Part shown: piece by piece, positions 9,933 to 20,411 of the stretch | Numbering within the stretch: position 1 is the first letter of the stretch | Layout: each line of letters opens with the position of its first letter | Assembly (NCBI RefSeq): GCF_007859715.1 | Contig: NZ_SJPG01000001.1 | Span: 2,754,728 to 2,818,727, forward strand | Length of the DNA stretch: 64,000 nucleotides | DNA from: Rubinisphaera italica | GTDB taxonomy: Bacteria; Planctomycetota; Planctomycetia; Planctomycetales; Planctomycetaceae | Reading direction: 5' to 3' | Position numbers and translations under genes: made by a program | The notes under the pieces: generated by a model | Told to the model about the DNA's origin: nothing | The model's input: only the letters and a program-made list of their open reading frames with translations | Databases searched by the model: none

Positions 9933-11643
9933 TTCCTCACTTCCTGCAAATGTGATTACGAAACCGGTCTCGCGCGGTAAATTTCGGATAACGATCAACG
10001 AACGAGGTTTTCTCGATAGCCAGCGTAACGAAACACTCACGTGCGAGGTTCCCGGATCGACTACCATCATCTCGATTGTCGATGAAGGGGTTTCTGTGAA
10101 AGAGGGAGACGTCGTTGTCGAACTGGATTCTTCTTCTCTTCAAGAAAAAGCCCGGCAGCAGGAAATTGATGTCACTCAGGCCGAAGCCAAACTGTCGACT
10201 GCTAAAGAGAATCTCGAAATCCAAAAAACACAAAATACTTCGGACATTGCTTTCGTCGAACTCTCTCTCGAATTAGCGGAACTTGATTACAACAAATACA
10301 TCGAAGGAGAGTTGCCTCAGGAACGCGACAAAATTACAGGACAGATTCGCCTCAAGGAAGAACAACTCGCCCGTAAAAGGGAATCCTACGAGTTCACCAA
10401 ACGGCTCGCCAAAAAGGGATACCGCAGTCAGTCCGACCTGGAAGCAGAGCGAATCGCAGTTACTCAGGCCGAAATTGAATTACGCGTTGAACAGGAAAAT
10501 TTTCGCGTTTTGGAAAACTTCACTTCTAAGCGGACAATACGTGAACTTGAAGCCGACGCAACAGAATTCGTGCGTGAACTCGACCGCGTCAAACGTCAGG
10601 CCAGTGCCGCACTCTCGAAAGCGGAAGCTGAATATCAATCGGCTCTGCTGACACTTGAAGTTGAAAAAGAAAAATACAACGAATGGCTTCAGCATATTGA
10701 GTTTTGCACCCTCAAAGCTCCGCAGGATGGCCAGATCGTTTACGCCAACGCCTCCAGTGGATCCCGTCGTGGTGGTTCCTCCGAACCAGAAATTTACGAA
10801 GGGGCAACCGTTCGCGAACGTCAGGCACTGCTGAAAATTCCCGATCTGACAAAAATGAAAATCGATGCCCGAATTCATGAATCGATGATCAGCAAACTCG
10901 ATTTAGGTCTGCCAGTCATCATTCGAGCCGATGCCCAACCAGGTGAAGTCTTCAATGGCGTTGTTTCACAAATTTCCTCGGTTCCCCTTTCGGGCTCCTT
11001 TCCGAATCAAGACATCAAAGAGTATCAAATCGCTGTCAATCTGACAGATCCCCCTGAGCGGGTGAGATTACTTCGTCCAGGAATCTCCGCTGAGTTTGAG
11101 GTTGTGGTGGATGATCGTGACAACGTATTACAAATTCCCGTACAAGCTGTTGTTCAGGTTGGTCGCGATTACTATGCCTGGGTGGTGAAAGGGAAATCGG
11201 TCGAACGTCGAAAAATCAAAGTGGCCAATTCCAACGATACCGACCTCGAACTCCTCGAAGGCGTGAATCAGGGTGAGAATGTGATCATGTCACCACGGTC
11301 TTTGTTTGCAGATGAAATCACGCAACTCGAAGAAGTCCGCATCGCAGAACTGGCCGAAAATGGGGAAGACGATTCCGCAAACGTTCAAACCGAGTCCTCC
11401 AAACCGAAAGCAGATCGAAAAGGGGGGGCTGATAAACCTAAGGGCAATCGCCCTGCAGGTGGTCCTGGTGGTGGAGACCCTGCTGCCTTTTTCCAACGGA
11501 TGGATAAAGATGGCGATGAGGCATTGAGCAAATCGGAATTGCCCGAACCAATGCAGGCCATGTTCGACACCGCCGACTCTGACTCCAATGGCTCACTCAG
11601 CCTGGACGAATGGAAAGCTGTGGCCGCTAAGCGAAATCGGTAA
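9640..11643 (+). CDS. Membrane-fusion (HlyD/MacA-like) protein with C-terminal EF-hands
   Basis: Periplasmic adaptor of about 667 residues. A single transmembrane anchor ([21 protein letters not shown]) lies near residues 35-55. Then come a biotinyl-lipoyl-like half ([14 protein letters not shown]), a long alpha-hairpin coiled coil (about 170-350), the returning lipoyl half ([14 protein letters not shown]) and beta-barrel/membrane-proximal domains. After a Lys/Gly/Pro-rich linker, the last 50 residues hold two EF-hand loops ([12 protein letters not shown] and [12 protein letters not shown]), predicted to bind calcium. Possible starts are GTG 9610, ATG 9640 (AGGA about 10 nt upstream), ATG 9664 and ATG 9679. 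All lie inside the TolC gene, in the +1 frame relative to it. Confidence 0.87.
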   Translation: MATTAPEKMNRDPMSDSNTQTFPEYHQPRKKSGRLWLILCGGVLVLVSGTMYAMGAFQTSEDPTSSENSAASPNQTPAEKSPWYQPLNNMVGSWFPSSSSLPANVITKPVSRGKFRITINERGFLDSQRNETLTCEVPGSTTIISIVDEGVSVKEGDVVVELDSSSLQEKARQQEIDVTQAEAKLSTAKENLEIQKTQNTSDIAFVELSLELAELDYNKYIEGELPQERDKITGQIRLKEEQLARKRESYEFTKRLAKKGYRSQSDLEAERIAVTQAEIELRVEQENFRVLENFTSKRTIRELEADATEFVRELDRVKRQASAALSKAEAEYQSALLTLEVEKEKYNEWLQHIEFCTLKAPQDGQIVYANASSGSRRGGSSEPEIYEGATVRERQALLKIPDLTKMKIDARIHESMISKLDLGLPVIIRADAQPGEVFNGVVSQISSVPLSGSFPNQDIKEYQIAVNLTDPPERVRLLRPGISAEFEVVVDDRDNVLQIPVQAVVQVGRDYYAWVVKGKSVERRKIKVANSNDTDLELLEGVNQGENVIMSPRSLFADEITQLEEVRIAELAENGEDDSANVQTESSKPKADRKGGADKPKGNRPAGGPGGGDPAAFFQRMDKDGDEALSKSELPEPMQAMFDTADSDSNGSLSLDEWKAVAAKRNR

Positions 11644-11760
11644 TTCGAACGTGCCTGAATTTTAAAGGCTCACTTCTGGAATGCCCAGCGATGTCTTCGG
11701 GGACCTGAAAATCCATTTCACTTGTCTGACTGCAGATCACCTACGAAACCTGACTTTACC

Positions 11761-12462
11761 ATGGCTTATGCTGCCCGCCTCATCGACTTGACCAAGCACT
11801 ACCACTTAGGTGATGTCGTCGTGAAAGCCCTGCGGGGCGTCAGTCTGGATATCCCAGAAGGTGACTTCATCGCCATCATGGGATCTTCCGGAAGTGGTAA
11901 AAGTACAATGCTGAATCTGATGGGTGCTCTCGACCGTCCCACCTCAGGTTCTTATCTGCTGGCCGGTAAGGATGTCGCCACACTCAACGATGACGAACTC
12001 TCTGCCATCCGCAACGAACTGATTGGATTCATCTTCCAGTCCTTCCATTTGATTCCACAATATACGGTTCTGGAAAACATCCTGCTGCCCCTGCAGTACC
12101 GGCCCAACGGCGAGGATATCTCGGAAAAAGACGAAGCTCGAGCTGCCTACATCGCCGACCGTGTCGGTCTGGGAGATCGACTCGATCACAAACCGTTTCA
12201 GCTCTCCGGAGGACAACAGCAGCGCGTGGCCATCGCCCGTTCGCTGATTAACGATCCTCAAATCATTATGGCTGATGAACCGACCGGAAACCTCGACTCG
12301 GCAACCGGTGAGGAAATCATGAAACTTCTTAAAGAGCTCAATGCCGAAGGTCGTACCATTATCATGGTGACCCACGAACCTGAAATTGCCCAGCAAACTA
12401 AAACTCAAATCTACATGAAAGACGGCCTCATCGCCGGCCAGGGCGTTTTCCCAGGACACTGA
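11761..12462 (+). CDS. ABC transporter ATP-binding protein (MacB/LolD type)
   Basis: A 233-residue nucleotide-binding domain protein with Walker A GSSGSGKST, Q-loop FIFQSFHLIP, signature LSGGQQQRVAIARSL, Walker B IIMADEPTGNLDS and H-loop VTHE. The EPTGNLDSATG sequence and short length are typical of the LolD/MacB/FtsE branch that serves MacB-type permeases. It follows the adaptor gene by about 117 bp on the same strand and presumably energises the same export system. The expected FtsX-like permease is absent: the next gene is hisD on the other strand. The ATG at 11761 fits the family; a TTG at 11722 would add 13 atypical residues. Confidence 0.93.
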   Translation: MAYAARLIDLTKHYHLGDVVVKALRGVSLDIPEGDFIAIMGSSGSGKSTMLNLMGALDRPTSGSYLLAGKDVATLNDDELSAIRNELIGFIFQSFHLIPQYTVLENILLPLQYRPNGEDISEKDEARAAYIADRVGLGDRLDHKPFQLSGGQQQRVAIARSLINDPQIIMADEPTGNLDSATGEEIMKLLKELNAEGRTIIMVTHEPEIAQQTKTQIYMKDGLIAGQGVFPGH

Positions 12463-12505
12463 ACTGTTTGCAAAGTTCAACAGGACTCACGTTTAATTCC
12501 GCGAC

Positions 12506-13876
12506 TCAATCCTGCAATCGAATATCAACACTATTACGATGAGCGGTCAGGCCTTCTTTGTCAGCCAGCAGGCGGACATTATCCGCGTCGTGCTGGAGAG
12601 CAGCTTTATCGTAGGAGATGATGGACGAGCGTTTCAGGAAGTCGTTGGCACACAAACCGTTGGCAAAACGAGCGGTTCCGCCAGTCGGAAGAACGTGTGA
12701 AGGACCTGCGACATAATCTCCTAAAGCAACTGGCGTATAATGCCCCAGGAAAATTGCTCCGGCGTTCTGCACTTGCTTAAGCATCGCTTCGGGATCAGCT
12801 GTCGAAATGTGCAAGTGTTCTGTGGCAAGACGATCGGTGGTTATCGCGGCTTGCTCTGCTGAGTCTGCCAGGATCAACGTACTGTAATCCTCCAGAGATT
12901 GCCGAGCTAAATCGCCGCGAGAGAGCAGTCCCAATTGTCGATCCAATTCGGCATGGACGGCTTTGAGCAGCGGTTCGTGCCAGGTGATCAGCACGGCTGA
13001 GCCGGGGCTGTGCTCGGCTTGTGAAATCAAATCGCTGGCGACGAAACGAGGATCGGCGGATTCATCGGCTAATACAATCACTTCACTTGGGCCGGCGATG
13101 CTGTCGATATCGACCTCTCCAAAGACAAGCCGTTTCGCCAGTGCGACAAACAGATTTCCAGGTCCGACAATTTTATCGACCTGCGGCAAACCTTCGACGC
13201 CGTAAGCCATCGCCGCGACCGCTTGTGCCCCCCCTGCCCGATAGACTTCGGTGACTCCCAATTCATGACAGGCAGCGAGCAGATCGGTGTTATAGCTGCC
13301 GAAATCTGTAGGAGGAGCGACGACTGCAATTTCCTGTACGCCAGCTGTCTGAGCCGGCACTGCTGTCATTAATAATGTCGAAGGATACGCAGCTGCACCG
13401 CCAGGCACACAAATACCAACCCGTTTCATCGGCAAATAGCGTTGCCGCAATTCCACACGGCCCTGACCGAAATCTCGGACTACCTTTACATCTCTGCTCA
13501 GAATCGCCGATTGAAATTCGTGGATATTGTCTCGAATCTGTCGAATTGTTTTCAGATATGTCGGGTCTGCTTTTTGATGAGCCTCTTCAAGTTCTGCAGC
13601 CGAGACTCGAAAAGATTCCGGTTCAATTTCTTTGCGATCGAGCTTAGCCGTATATTCGAGAACGGTTTTCAATCCGCCAGATTTCACCTCTGCACAAATG
13701 CGTTCGACAACCTGTTGAGGAGTCAGCGGTTCTCCGAACAATTCAATCGTTCGTTGTCGTCCGGCTGCAGAAACCACATTTCCCTGCGGGCTCAACTTCT
13801 CCCGCAACTCTTCAAAGAGTCGCTCCGCATCGGGATCAGAAAGACGAATCATCGGGATTTTGACAGACTCAGACAA
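12506..13876 (-). CDS. hisD: Histidinol dehydrogenase
   Basis: Catalyses the two-step NAD-dependent oxidation of L-histidinol to L-histidine, the last steps of histidine biosynthesis, in the cytoplasm. It has about 456 residues and the family landmarks: VCVPGGxAAYPS-type segment (GICVPGGAAAYPST), KIVGPGN, DSIAGPSEVIVLAD, SQAEHSP, and the Glu-His pair ATEHLHIST that acts as catalytic base, plus Zn-site GPSHVLPTGGTARF. The likely start is the TTG at 13876, preceded by AAGAGGT at good spacing; the ATG at 13852 lacks a ribosome binding site. It is convergent with the ABC ATPase gene and stands apart from other his genes. Confidence 0.95.
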   Translation of the reverse strand: MSESVKIPMIRLSDPDAERLFEELREKLSPQGNVVSAAGRQRTIELFGEPLTPQQVVERICAEVKSGGLKTVLEYTAKLDRKEIEPESFRVSAAELEEAHQKADPTYLKTIRQIRDNIHEFQSAILSRDVKVVRDFGQGRVELRQRYLPMKRVGICVPGGAAAYPSTLLMTAVPAQTAGVQEIAVVAPPTDFGSYNTDLLAACHELGVTEVYRAGGAQAVAAMAYGVEGLPQVDKIVGPGNLFVALAKRLVFGEVDIDSIAGPSEVIVLADESADPRFVASDLISQAEHSPGSAVLITWHEPLLKAVHAELDRQLGLLSRGDLARQSLEDYSTLILADSAEQAAITTDRLATEHLHISTADPEAMLKQVQNAGAIFLGHYTPVALGDYVAGPSHVLPTGGTARFANGLCANDFLKRSSIISYDKAALQHDADNVRLLADKEGLTAHRNSVDIRLQD

Positions 13877-14191
13877 AACAGCACCTCTTAATATGTTCAA
13901 TTCCGCATTGATTTTATGCAGATGGAAATTCGCTTAACTCTTATTCAATCGGGTTGAATAACGTATCCTATCTCTTGCTGAAATTTCATCAATTCGCAGA
14001 TCAAAAAAAACTGATTACAATTTTTCAAATATCACCATTACTTATATTGGACCACCAAGGTACGAAGTGACAAAGAGTCCACTCAATTAGGCCACTAACA
14101 ACGTCCCTTATTTTAATCGTCACTCTGCTTTTCACAAAACTCTTCGTGTCTTGGTGGTAAAAAAGAAATAATATCGTTTTGGAGTCAAATC
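13877..14191. other. Divergent intergenic region containing an inverted-repeat element
   Basis: Holds the promoters for hisD and the aldolase gene. No gene is seen. Most of its right half is the inverted-repeat element at 14051-14158. Confidence 0.5.
14051..14158. repeat. Inverted-repeat element with ACCACCAAG ends
   Basis: A 108-bp segment bounded by ACCACCAAGGTACGAAG and the reverse complement of ACCACCAAGACACGAAGAG. The ends pair over about 17 positions with two mismatches. The ACCACxAAGxxACGAAG pattern resembles short dispersed elements common in many bacterial genomes. Confidence 0.6.
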
Positions 14192-15226
14192 ATGATTGAT
14201 TTACGCAGCGACACCTTCACAAAACCAACTCTCGCCATGCGACAGGCGATGTTTGATGCGGAAGTTGGCGACGACATGGTGGGTGAGGATCCAACCGTTA
14301 ATCGGCTCGAAGCATATTGCTGCGAACTGTTTGGGAAGCAAGCTGCCGTGTTTTGCTGTTCGGGAACACAGTCGAATCAAGCCGCTTTGTGGGCGCATTG
14401 TCGACCGGGAGATGAAATCCTGATCGAAAGCCATGGGCACCTTGCCAATTACGAAGGCGGAGCCCCGGCTGCTTTAACAGGAGTGAGCGTGCAGTACATA
14501 CAAGGAGTTGGCGGCATGCTTGATTTGGAACATCTGAAAGGACGTAAACGCCCCCCTGAGCAACACTTTCCGCAATCGAAAGTTTTGTGTCTGGAGAATA
14601 CGACCAACATCGGTGGCGGAAGAGCCTATCCGCTGGAACAATTACAGCGAGTCACCGAATGGGGCCGATCCAACGATTTGATTTGCCATCTTGATGGTGC
14701 TCGAATCTTCAATGCCTGCACAGCTCGGAATTATTCCCCTGCTCAAGTTGCAGAGCTTTTCGATACGGTCAGTATCTGCTTTTCGAAAGGACTCGGCTGT
14801 CCGATGGGGTCAATGCTGGTGGGCAATGAAGCCGTCATTCAACGAGCCAGACGAGCCCGGAAATTATTTGGAGGAGCGTTAAGACAATCCGGTATCGTTG
14901 CCGCTGCAGCTCTCTATGCGTTGGAAAATCATCAGGATCAACTCGCAGACGATCATCGAAACGCGTATCGATTCGCCGAACAGATCAGCCAGGTTCCAGG
15001 ACTGACAGTTCCTATGGACGAAGTGGAAACAAACATCGTGTTTATCAAAGTCAGCGAGGAATTAGGTACGGCTGAAGAAATCGCGAATCGTTTTGCTGCC
15101 CTGGGCCTGAAAATGTACGACATCGGACCACAAAGAATACGAGCCGTTTTTCATCGAGATATCGATGCCGAAATGACCGAACAAGCCGCTAAGATCGTTC
15201 AGCAAGCGATTGCAGCAGCAGTTTAA
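14192..15226 (+). CDS. ltaE: Threonine aldolase family PLP enzyme
   Basis: A 344-residue fold-type I PLP enzyme that cleaves threonine/allo-threonine to glycine and acetaldehyde. The N-terminus MIDLRSDTFTKPTLAMRQAM and GDDMVGEDPTVNRLE are diagnostic of the beta-eliminating lyase/threonine aldolase family. HLDGARIFNA contains the Asp and Arg contacting PLP, and SICFSKGLGCPMGS contains the Schiff-base lysine. The ATG is preceded by GGAG. The 3' end overlaps the convergent pncC-type gene by 38 bp. Substrate stereochemistry (L-threo versus low-specificity) cannot be told from the sequence. Confidence 0.92.
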   Translation: MIDLRSDTFTKPTLAMRQAMFDAEVGDDMVGEDPTVNRLEAYCCELFGKQAAVFCCSGTQSNQAALWAHCRPGDEILIESHGHLANYEGGAPAALTGVSVQYIQGVGGMLDLEHLKGRKRPPEQHFPQSKVLCLENTTNIGGGRAYPLEQLQRVTEWGRSNDLICHLDGARIFNACTARNYSPAQVAELFDTVSICFSKGLGCPMGSMLVGNEAVIQRARRARKLFGGALRQSGIVAAAALYALENHQDQLADDHRNAYRFAEQISQVPGLTVPMDEVETNIVFIKVSEELGTAEEIANRFAALGLKMYDIGPQRIRAVFHRDIDAEMTEQAAKIVQQAIAAAV

Positions 15227-15716
15227 ACATTTGTTGCAGTAAGTCATCCAGACGACAGAGCCTTAACGTGTGTTCTTCTGTCTGTTGTGTGTATTCATCC
15301 GGTAAGAGTAAACGATTCACTTCAATACTCTGTTCTGGATTTCGATAACCGATCCCAACATAGACAACTCCATCAAGTTTCTCATCTTTGTCACAGGGAC
15401 CGAGATTGCCCGTTACGGAAACAGCGATCCCGGCATGTGGGGTTGTCTTGAGAACTCCCTCAACCATCAATCGAGCGACAATTTCACTGACGGGACCGGG
15501 TTGAATAAGAATTTCATTCGGAATCCCCAACCAACTAGACTTTGTCTCATTCTGATAAGTGACGGCTGAGCCGCACAAATTATTCGAGATGCCTGGGATT
15601 CTCCCCAGTGTCGCTGCGAGTGAACCGCATGTACAACTTTCTGCAAAGACGATGTTCAGTTTCAATCTTTGTAAATCATCTGCAACCTGATGTGCAATTC
15701 TATCGATGGGATTCAT
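15189..15716 (-). CDS. pncC: CinA C-terminal-type nicotinamide-nucleotide amidohydrolase
   Basis: A 175-residue stand-alone version of the CinA C-terminal domain, which deamidates NMN to nicotinate mononucleotide in NAD recycling. The active-site segment reads AESCTCGSLAATLGRIPG where most family members have AESCTGG, so the Gly after Thr is replaced by Cys while the catalytic Ser is kept. GSAVTYQNETKSSWLGI, PGPVSEIVARLMVEG and GIAVSVTGNLGP match the family. The ATG at 15716 lies 8 bp beyond the mutS stop codon, so the two are probably cotranscribed. An upstream in-frame codon at 15746 would overlap mutS and seems less likely. Confidence 0.87.
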   Translation of the reverse strand: MNPIDRIAHQVADDLQRLKLNIVFAESCTCGSLAATLGRIPGISNNLCGSAVTYQNETKSSWLGIPNEILIQPGPVSEIVARLMVEGVLKTTPHAGIAVSVTGNLGPCDKDEKLDGVVYVGIGYRNPEQSIEVNRLLLPDEYTQQTEEHTLRLCRLDDLLQQMFKLLLQSLAERS

Positions 15717-15723
15717 GGATCGA

Positions 15724-18480
15724 TTACAACCCCTTGCGAAGTTCATAAAGTCGATCCAGAGCCGCTTTCGGAGTCAAACTGTCCAGATCAAGATGTTTAA
15801 GTTCTTCGAGAATTGGATGCGGTGGCGGCTCGAAAAGGTTGAGCTGTCGCTGAGTCGCCTTGTCTGTTTGACGGGGAGGAATGGTCGACTTCCCCTGCTC
15901 ATCCGTTTTTTCTGTTTCGAGGGTATCCAGAATTTGATTCGCCCGGGTAATAACCTGCCCTGGTACTCCTGCCAGCCGAGCCACGTGGATCCCGTAACTT
16001 TTATCGGCTGACCCGGGTACGATTTTGTGCAGGAAGATGACATCGCCATCACTTTCGTGCACGGCGACATTCCAGTTACGGATTCCGCTTAACGTCTCAG
16101 CAAGATCGGTTAACTCGTGATAATGAGTCGCAAACATCGTCCGGGCTCCGGTGATGTCGTGTAGATACTCGGTAATCGCCCAGGCCAGCGAAAGTCCATC
16201 GTAAGTGCTGGTCCCACGACCAATTTCATCGAGAATCACAAGCGAACGATCTGTCGCTGTGTTGAGAATACGAGCGGTCTCAGTCATTTCCACCATGAAT
16301 GTGCTTTGACCTTTGCTCAGCTCGTCACTGGCTCCAACGCGAGCAAATATTCGATCGACAATCCCGATTCTCGCTTCACTGGCTGGAACGAAAGATCCCG
16401 TCTGAGCCATCAATGTAATGAGAGCAGCCTGACGAATATACGTACTCTTACCGGCCATGTTCGGACCAGTAATCACCTGTACGCGACCGTGATCGAGCGA
16501 AGGTAGAGTGTCTGCTTCTGTCTGTCCCTCTACCGCAGTGGACTCCACATCATTGCCCAGTAGAACATCATTCGGTACAAACTGACCACTGGGCAGCATC
16601 TGATCGAGAACGGGATGCCGACCTTCTCGAATATCGAGAACGGGAGACAGAGTTAATTCCGGGCGGCAGTAACGGTGTTCCATAGCCGTATGAGCAAAAC
16701 AGGTCAGCACATCCAGCTCGGCCAGAATTATAGCTGTCTGTTGGAGCCTTGTCAGATGTTGCCCGACCATTTGCCGCAATTCATGAAACAATTCCGCTTC
16801 AAGTGCGAGCGATTGCTGATCGGCGGTGAGCACTTTCTCTTCATGCTCTTTGAGTTCGGGAGTGATATACCGTTCCTGATTTTTCAGCGTCTGCTTACGA
16901 TGATAATCGTCAGGAACTTTATTGAGTTGTGCAGCAGTCACTTCGAGATAGTAACCAAAGACTTTATTGAAACCGACTTTCAGGTTCGTGATTCCTGTCC
17001 GCTCAATTTCACGAGCCTGATAGGCAGCGATCCATTCTTTTCCTCCGCGAGAAAGTTCGCGCAGTTCATCGAGTCGTTCGTTAAAGCCGGGACGGATCAA
17101 ATCGCCATCGGTCAGATTGAGAGGTGGTTCATCAACCAGACAGGGCTCGATGGCTGCACGGACATCTTCACATAAATCAATTCGGCTTTCGAGATCCTGC
17201 AACCGATTCGATTTTCGAGCCGCCAGCAGAGCTTTTGTCTTCGGCAACATTTTGAGCGTGCGTGCCAGCCAGACGAGATCTCTTGGATTACATCGCCCGG
17301 TCGCCACGCGAGCCGCTAAGCGTTGCAAATCGTAAGTTTCGTCCAGTTCCGATCGAATATCCCGATTCAATCCACTGTTTTGTGTCAATTCTTCAACAGC
17401 ATCGGCGCGAGAGACAATCACTTCGAGATCCGTCAAAGGATTCGCAATCCAGTCTGCCAGAAGCCTCGCTCCCATCGGCGTGACAGTTTGATCGATCACC
17501 TGCAGCAACGAACCGTGTCGATGTCCGCCACGCAGCGTCTGGGTTAACTCCAGGCTTCTACGAGTCGCTTCGTCAATATGGACTGTATTTTCAGACCGAT
17601 AATTCTCCAGCTGCGTCATATGATCGAGCGAAGTCCGCTGCGTTTCCTGCACATATTCGAGCAACACACCCGCTGCGACAACACCGTGAGAAGAATCTTC
17701 AACATCGAATCCTTCGAGCGACTGCGTACGAAAATGTTTTTTTAACCGATCCAGACAGGTATCTGCCACATACGACCAGGGCGGACGTTCTGTCAGTACG
17801 GTTTCGTTCAATGTTAAAGCGGACTCTGCGAAGACACCATCATCTTCCAGCCCCTGGGGGATCAATAACTCCGCGGGTGATAACCGAGCCAGTTCATCGG
17901 CCAGATCGGAAGTTGAGCAGGTCGTCAATTGAAAACGGCCTGTTGAAAGTTCGAGCCAGGCTAAGCCGACGGATTTTTTATGAACTGAAACCGAGACCAG
18001 GAAATTACTTGTTCGGGGATCGAGCAGTGAATCTTCGGTTAAGGTGCCCGGAGTCACGACTCTGGTGACTTCACGTTTAACAAGTCCTTTGGCCTGCTTG
18101 GGATCTTCAACCTGCTCACAAATCGCAGCCCGGTGACCGGCTCGAATCAGTTTTTGCAGATAATTGTCGAGCGCATGATAAGGAAATCCAGCCATCCCTA
18201 TCGGATTTGAAGATCCCTTATCCCGGCTTGTAAGCGTCAATCCTAAGACTTTGGCAGCGACTTCAGCATCTTCGTAAAATAGTTCGTAGAAGTCACCCAT
18301 TCGAAACAAAAGCAGACTATTTGGATGCTGCTTTTTGACTTCAAGATAGCGTTCCATCATCGGCGTCAGTTTGGGAGCTGGCTTTTTCTTTTTCTCATCA
18401 GCTTTTTTATTTGTCTCGGATTCACTTTTGGAATCACTGATTTTGGTGCTGGAATCCGCCATTTTGGGATGAAAGTCCAT
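15724..18480 (-). CDS. mutS: DNA mismatch repair protein MutS
   Basis: A 918-residue mismatch-recognition ATPase. After a Lys/Ser-rich N-terminal tail of about 40 residues, domain I starts with [16 protein letters not shown] and contains the mismatch-contacting [14 protein letters not shown]. Connector, lever and clamp domains follow, and the C-terminal ATPase has Walker [21 protein letters not shown] [16 protein letters not shown], Walker [15 protein letters not shown] and the ATHYHEL segment. It lacks nothing expected of MutS1. ATGs at 18480 and 18462 are both possible; the tail is poorly conserved, so the choice is uncertain. The pncC-type gene follows directly. Confidence 0.97.
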   Translation of the reverse strand: MDFHPKMADSSTKISDSKSESETNKKADEKKKKPAPKLTPMMERYLEVKKQHPNSLLLFRMGDFYELFYEDAEVAAKVLGLTLTSRDKGSSNPIGMAGFPYHALDNYLQKLIRAGHRAAICEQVEDPKQAKGLVKREVTRVVTPGTLTEDSLLDPRTSNFLVSVSVHKKSVGLAWLELSTGRFQLTTCSTSDLADELARLSPAELLIPQGLEDDGVFAESALTLNETVLTERPPWSYVADTCLDRLKKHFRTQSLEGFDVEDSSHGVVAAGVLLEYVQETQRTSLDHMTQLENYRSENTVHIDEATRRSLELTQTLRGGHRHGSLLQVIDQTVTPMGARLLADWIANPLTDLEVIVSRADAVEELTQNSGLNRDIRSELDETYDLQRLAARVATGRCNPRDLVWLARTLKMLPKTKALLAARKSNRLQDLESRIDLCEDVRAAIEPCLVDEPPLNLTDGDLIRPGFNERLDELRELSRGGKEWIAAYQAREIERTGITNLKVGFNKVFGYYLEVTAAQLNKVPDDYHRKQTLKNQERYITPELKEHEEKVLTADQQSLALEAELFHELRQMVGQHLTRLQQTAIILAELDVLTCFAHTAMEHRYCRPELTLSPVLDIREGRHPVLDQMLPSGQFVPNDVLLGNDVESTAVEGQTEADTLPSLDHGRVQVITGPNMAGKSTYIRQAALITLMAQTGSFVPASEARIGIVDRIFARVGASDELSKGQSTFMVEMTETARILNTATDRSLVILDEIGRGTSTYDGLSLAWAITEYLHDITGARTMFATHYHELTDLAETLSGIRNWNVAVHESDGDVIFLHKIVPGSADKSYGIHVARLAGVPGQVITRANQILDTLETEKTDEQGKSTIPPRQTDKATQRQLNLFEPPPHPILEELKHLDLDSLTPKAALDRLYELRKGL

Positions 18481-18769
18481 TCTCGATTGTTAATTCGGGT
18501 CGCCTAATTTCAACTGCTTAGCATATCAGGTTTGTCCGAAAATTGTCACTCTCTGGCAGCGTCTGACCGAAGTCGCTAAAGTTCAAAACAGGGTAGAATT
18601 CTGAATGATCGATTTGCTAGAATTCAACCTCTGCTCACAAAACAAATAGAGTCTGGCAGTTGGATACAATCATTTTAAGAAGCACACCAACTTAAGAATA
18701 ATTTTCAATTGCCATCGAGACAAAACATTCTCAGTTAGACATATAGATAGAGTTTCACAGGAGCGCACG

Positions 18770-20299
18770 ATGCGAATGACACCGAAACGATCTTTTCAAA
18801 AAACTTTCTGTCCTCTCCTCATACTCCTCCTCGGCTATACAGTTCTGGAATCGCAACAAGCCAATCTCCTGAGGGCCGATGAAGAAGTTGTCGAGAACGC
18901 GAAAGAAGCTGATGATGCAGCAATTGCAGCCGAACCCACAACCATCAAAGTCGAAACAACCGAGTTTCTACCCACGGTTAGCACAACGGGAATTTTCGTT
19001 GGGCTTGATGCGGATCAAATTATTCTGACTCCCAAAGCCTGGACAACTCTTAAGGTTGTCGATGCAGTTGAGCATGGCGAAACCGTGATGGAGGGAGACC
19101 CGTTAATCGTCTTGGAAACCGAGGATCTCGATAAAGCCATCGACAAAGCGGAAAAGAAATTGGTCACAACGACTCTATCTTTACGTATGGCAACCGATGA
19201 ACTTCGATTCCTTAAGGAATCGACAGCAATGGATCTTGAGCAGGCCAATCGCAGTGCAGAAGAAGCCAAAGACAACTTGGACTATTATTTGAATGTGCAG
19301 GAACAGGAAGATCTGAAATCGGCTGAATTGAATCTAAAGTTTTCTGAGTATCAACTGGAATATGCTCAGGAGGAACTTAATCAGCTGACACAGATGTATG
19401 AAGCCGATGATCTGACTGAGCAGACCGAGGAAATTGTCCTGCTCAGAGCCAAGCGAGATGTTGAAATGGCTAAGCGTTCGGTCGAGCGGGCGAAACTTCG
19501 TCATGATCGTTTGATTGAAGCATTAATACCTCGCGAAAAACAGGGAATGATCGACTCTCAAGCCCGAGCCGCTTTAACACAGGCTAAAACAGTTGTCTCT
19601 TTACCAATGATGATTCAGAAAAAAGAACTCGACATCGAACAGATGCAACGCGATCTTGCGGAGAGCAAAGAAAAACTGGCCGAAATGAAAGCCGACCGCA
19701 AAGGCATGACCATCCTGGCTCCGCGTTCTGGAATCGTTTTTTATGGACAGGAAAAACTTGGAAAATGGTCGGAAATCAGTACTCGGGAAAAGCAATTGAT
19801 TCCCGGGGGATCGGTTTCTGCCAACAGTGTTCTAATGACCGTTGTCGATCCTGACCTCCTCTCCGTCGTGGCAGATTTGACTGAAGAACAACTGGCAGAA
19901 GTGGAATCTGGACAATTGGCGATCGTCAAACCGAAATCTATGCTCAACGGCCAAATGTATGCTCAGGTTGTTGAAGTGGATTCGGTCGCACAAAGTGATG
20001 GGAAATACAAAGCCACGTTACGTTTGCGACGAGCCGATGCCGATAATGACGGACTGGTTCCGGGAATGACCTGCGATGCTAAAATCCGCATCAAAAAATC
20101 TGCTGAAGCGATCATGATTCCGACATCTGTGATTCATCAGGATGAATTTAGCGAACAGGATGGCCCGTATGTCTGGATTGCTGGTGATGAACCCAGGAAG
20201 CAACCCGTTACGCTTGGCTTGGAAAGAGACAAGAAACAGGAAATCCTCGAAGGATTGAAAGTTGGGGATGAAATTCTGAAGAAAGCTCCCACGAAGTAA
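18770..20299 (+). CDS. HlyD-like periplasmic adaptor protein
   Basis: A 509-residue secreted or membrane-anchored adaptor. It has an N-terminal signal/anchor (FCPLLILLLGYTVLESQQA), a first lipoyl-like half (VEHGETVMEGDPLIVLETE), a long coiled coil (about residues 120-310, with EAKDNLDYYLNVQEQED and IEQMQRDLAESKEKLAEMK), a second lipoyl half (MTILAPRSGIVFYG) and beta-barrel domains ending GLKVGDEILKKAPTK. Transporter and channel partners are not adjacent, unlike the adaptor at 9640. AGGAG lies 8 nt before the ATG. It is divergent from mutS with its own strong hairpin downstream. The transported substrate is unknown. Confidence 0.82.
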   Translation: MRMTPKRSFQKTFCPLLILLLGYTVLESQQANLLRADEEVVENAKEADDAAIAAEPTTIKVETTEFLPTVSTTGIFVGLDADQIILTPKAWTTLKVVDAVEHGETVMEGDPLIVLETEDLDKAIDKAEKKLVTTTLSLRMATDELRFLKESTAMDLEQANRSAEEAKDNLDYYLNVQEQEDLKSAELNLKFSEYQLEYAQEELNQLTQMYEADDLTEQTEEIVLLRAKRDVEMAKRSVERAKLRHDRLIEALIPREKQGMIDSQARAALTQAKTVVSLPMMIQKKELDIEQMQRDLAESKEKLAEMKADRKGMTILAPRSGIVFYGQEKLGKWSEISTREKQLIPGGSVSANSVLMTVVDPDLLSVVADLTEEQLAEVESGQLAIVKPKSMLNGQMYAQVVEVDSVAQSDGKYKATLRLRRADADNDGLVPGMTCDAKIRIKKSAEAIMIPTSVIHQDEFSEQDGPYVWIAGDEPRKQPVTLGLERDKKQEILEGLKVGDEILKKAPTK

Positions 20300-20332
20300 G
20301 TCCAGATCGTTCAAATTAAATGTGAATATATT

Positions 20333-20376
20333 CGCTCGGACGTTTTCAATTTCATTGAGATTGAAACGTCCGAGCG
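20333..20376 (+). terminator. Hairpin terminator after the adaptor gene
   Basis: Stem CGCTCGGACGTTTTCAAT / ATTGAAACGTCCGAGCG with one bulged T and a 9-nt loop, 33 bp after the adaptor stop codon. The T-run after it is weak (ATTTCAATAATTTC). It could alternatively act in the leader of the following gene. Confidence 0.6.
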
Positions 20377-20411
20377 ATTTCAATAATTTCCCTGCAAAAA
20401 GTATCGCTCTT

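Noticed and set aside
10283..10651. A 122-codon plus-strand frame within the adaptor gene
   Set aside because: It is a shadow of the coiled-coil region of the adaptor, basic and without conserved features.
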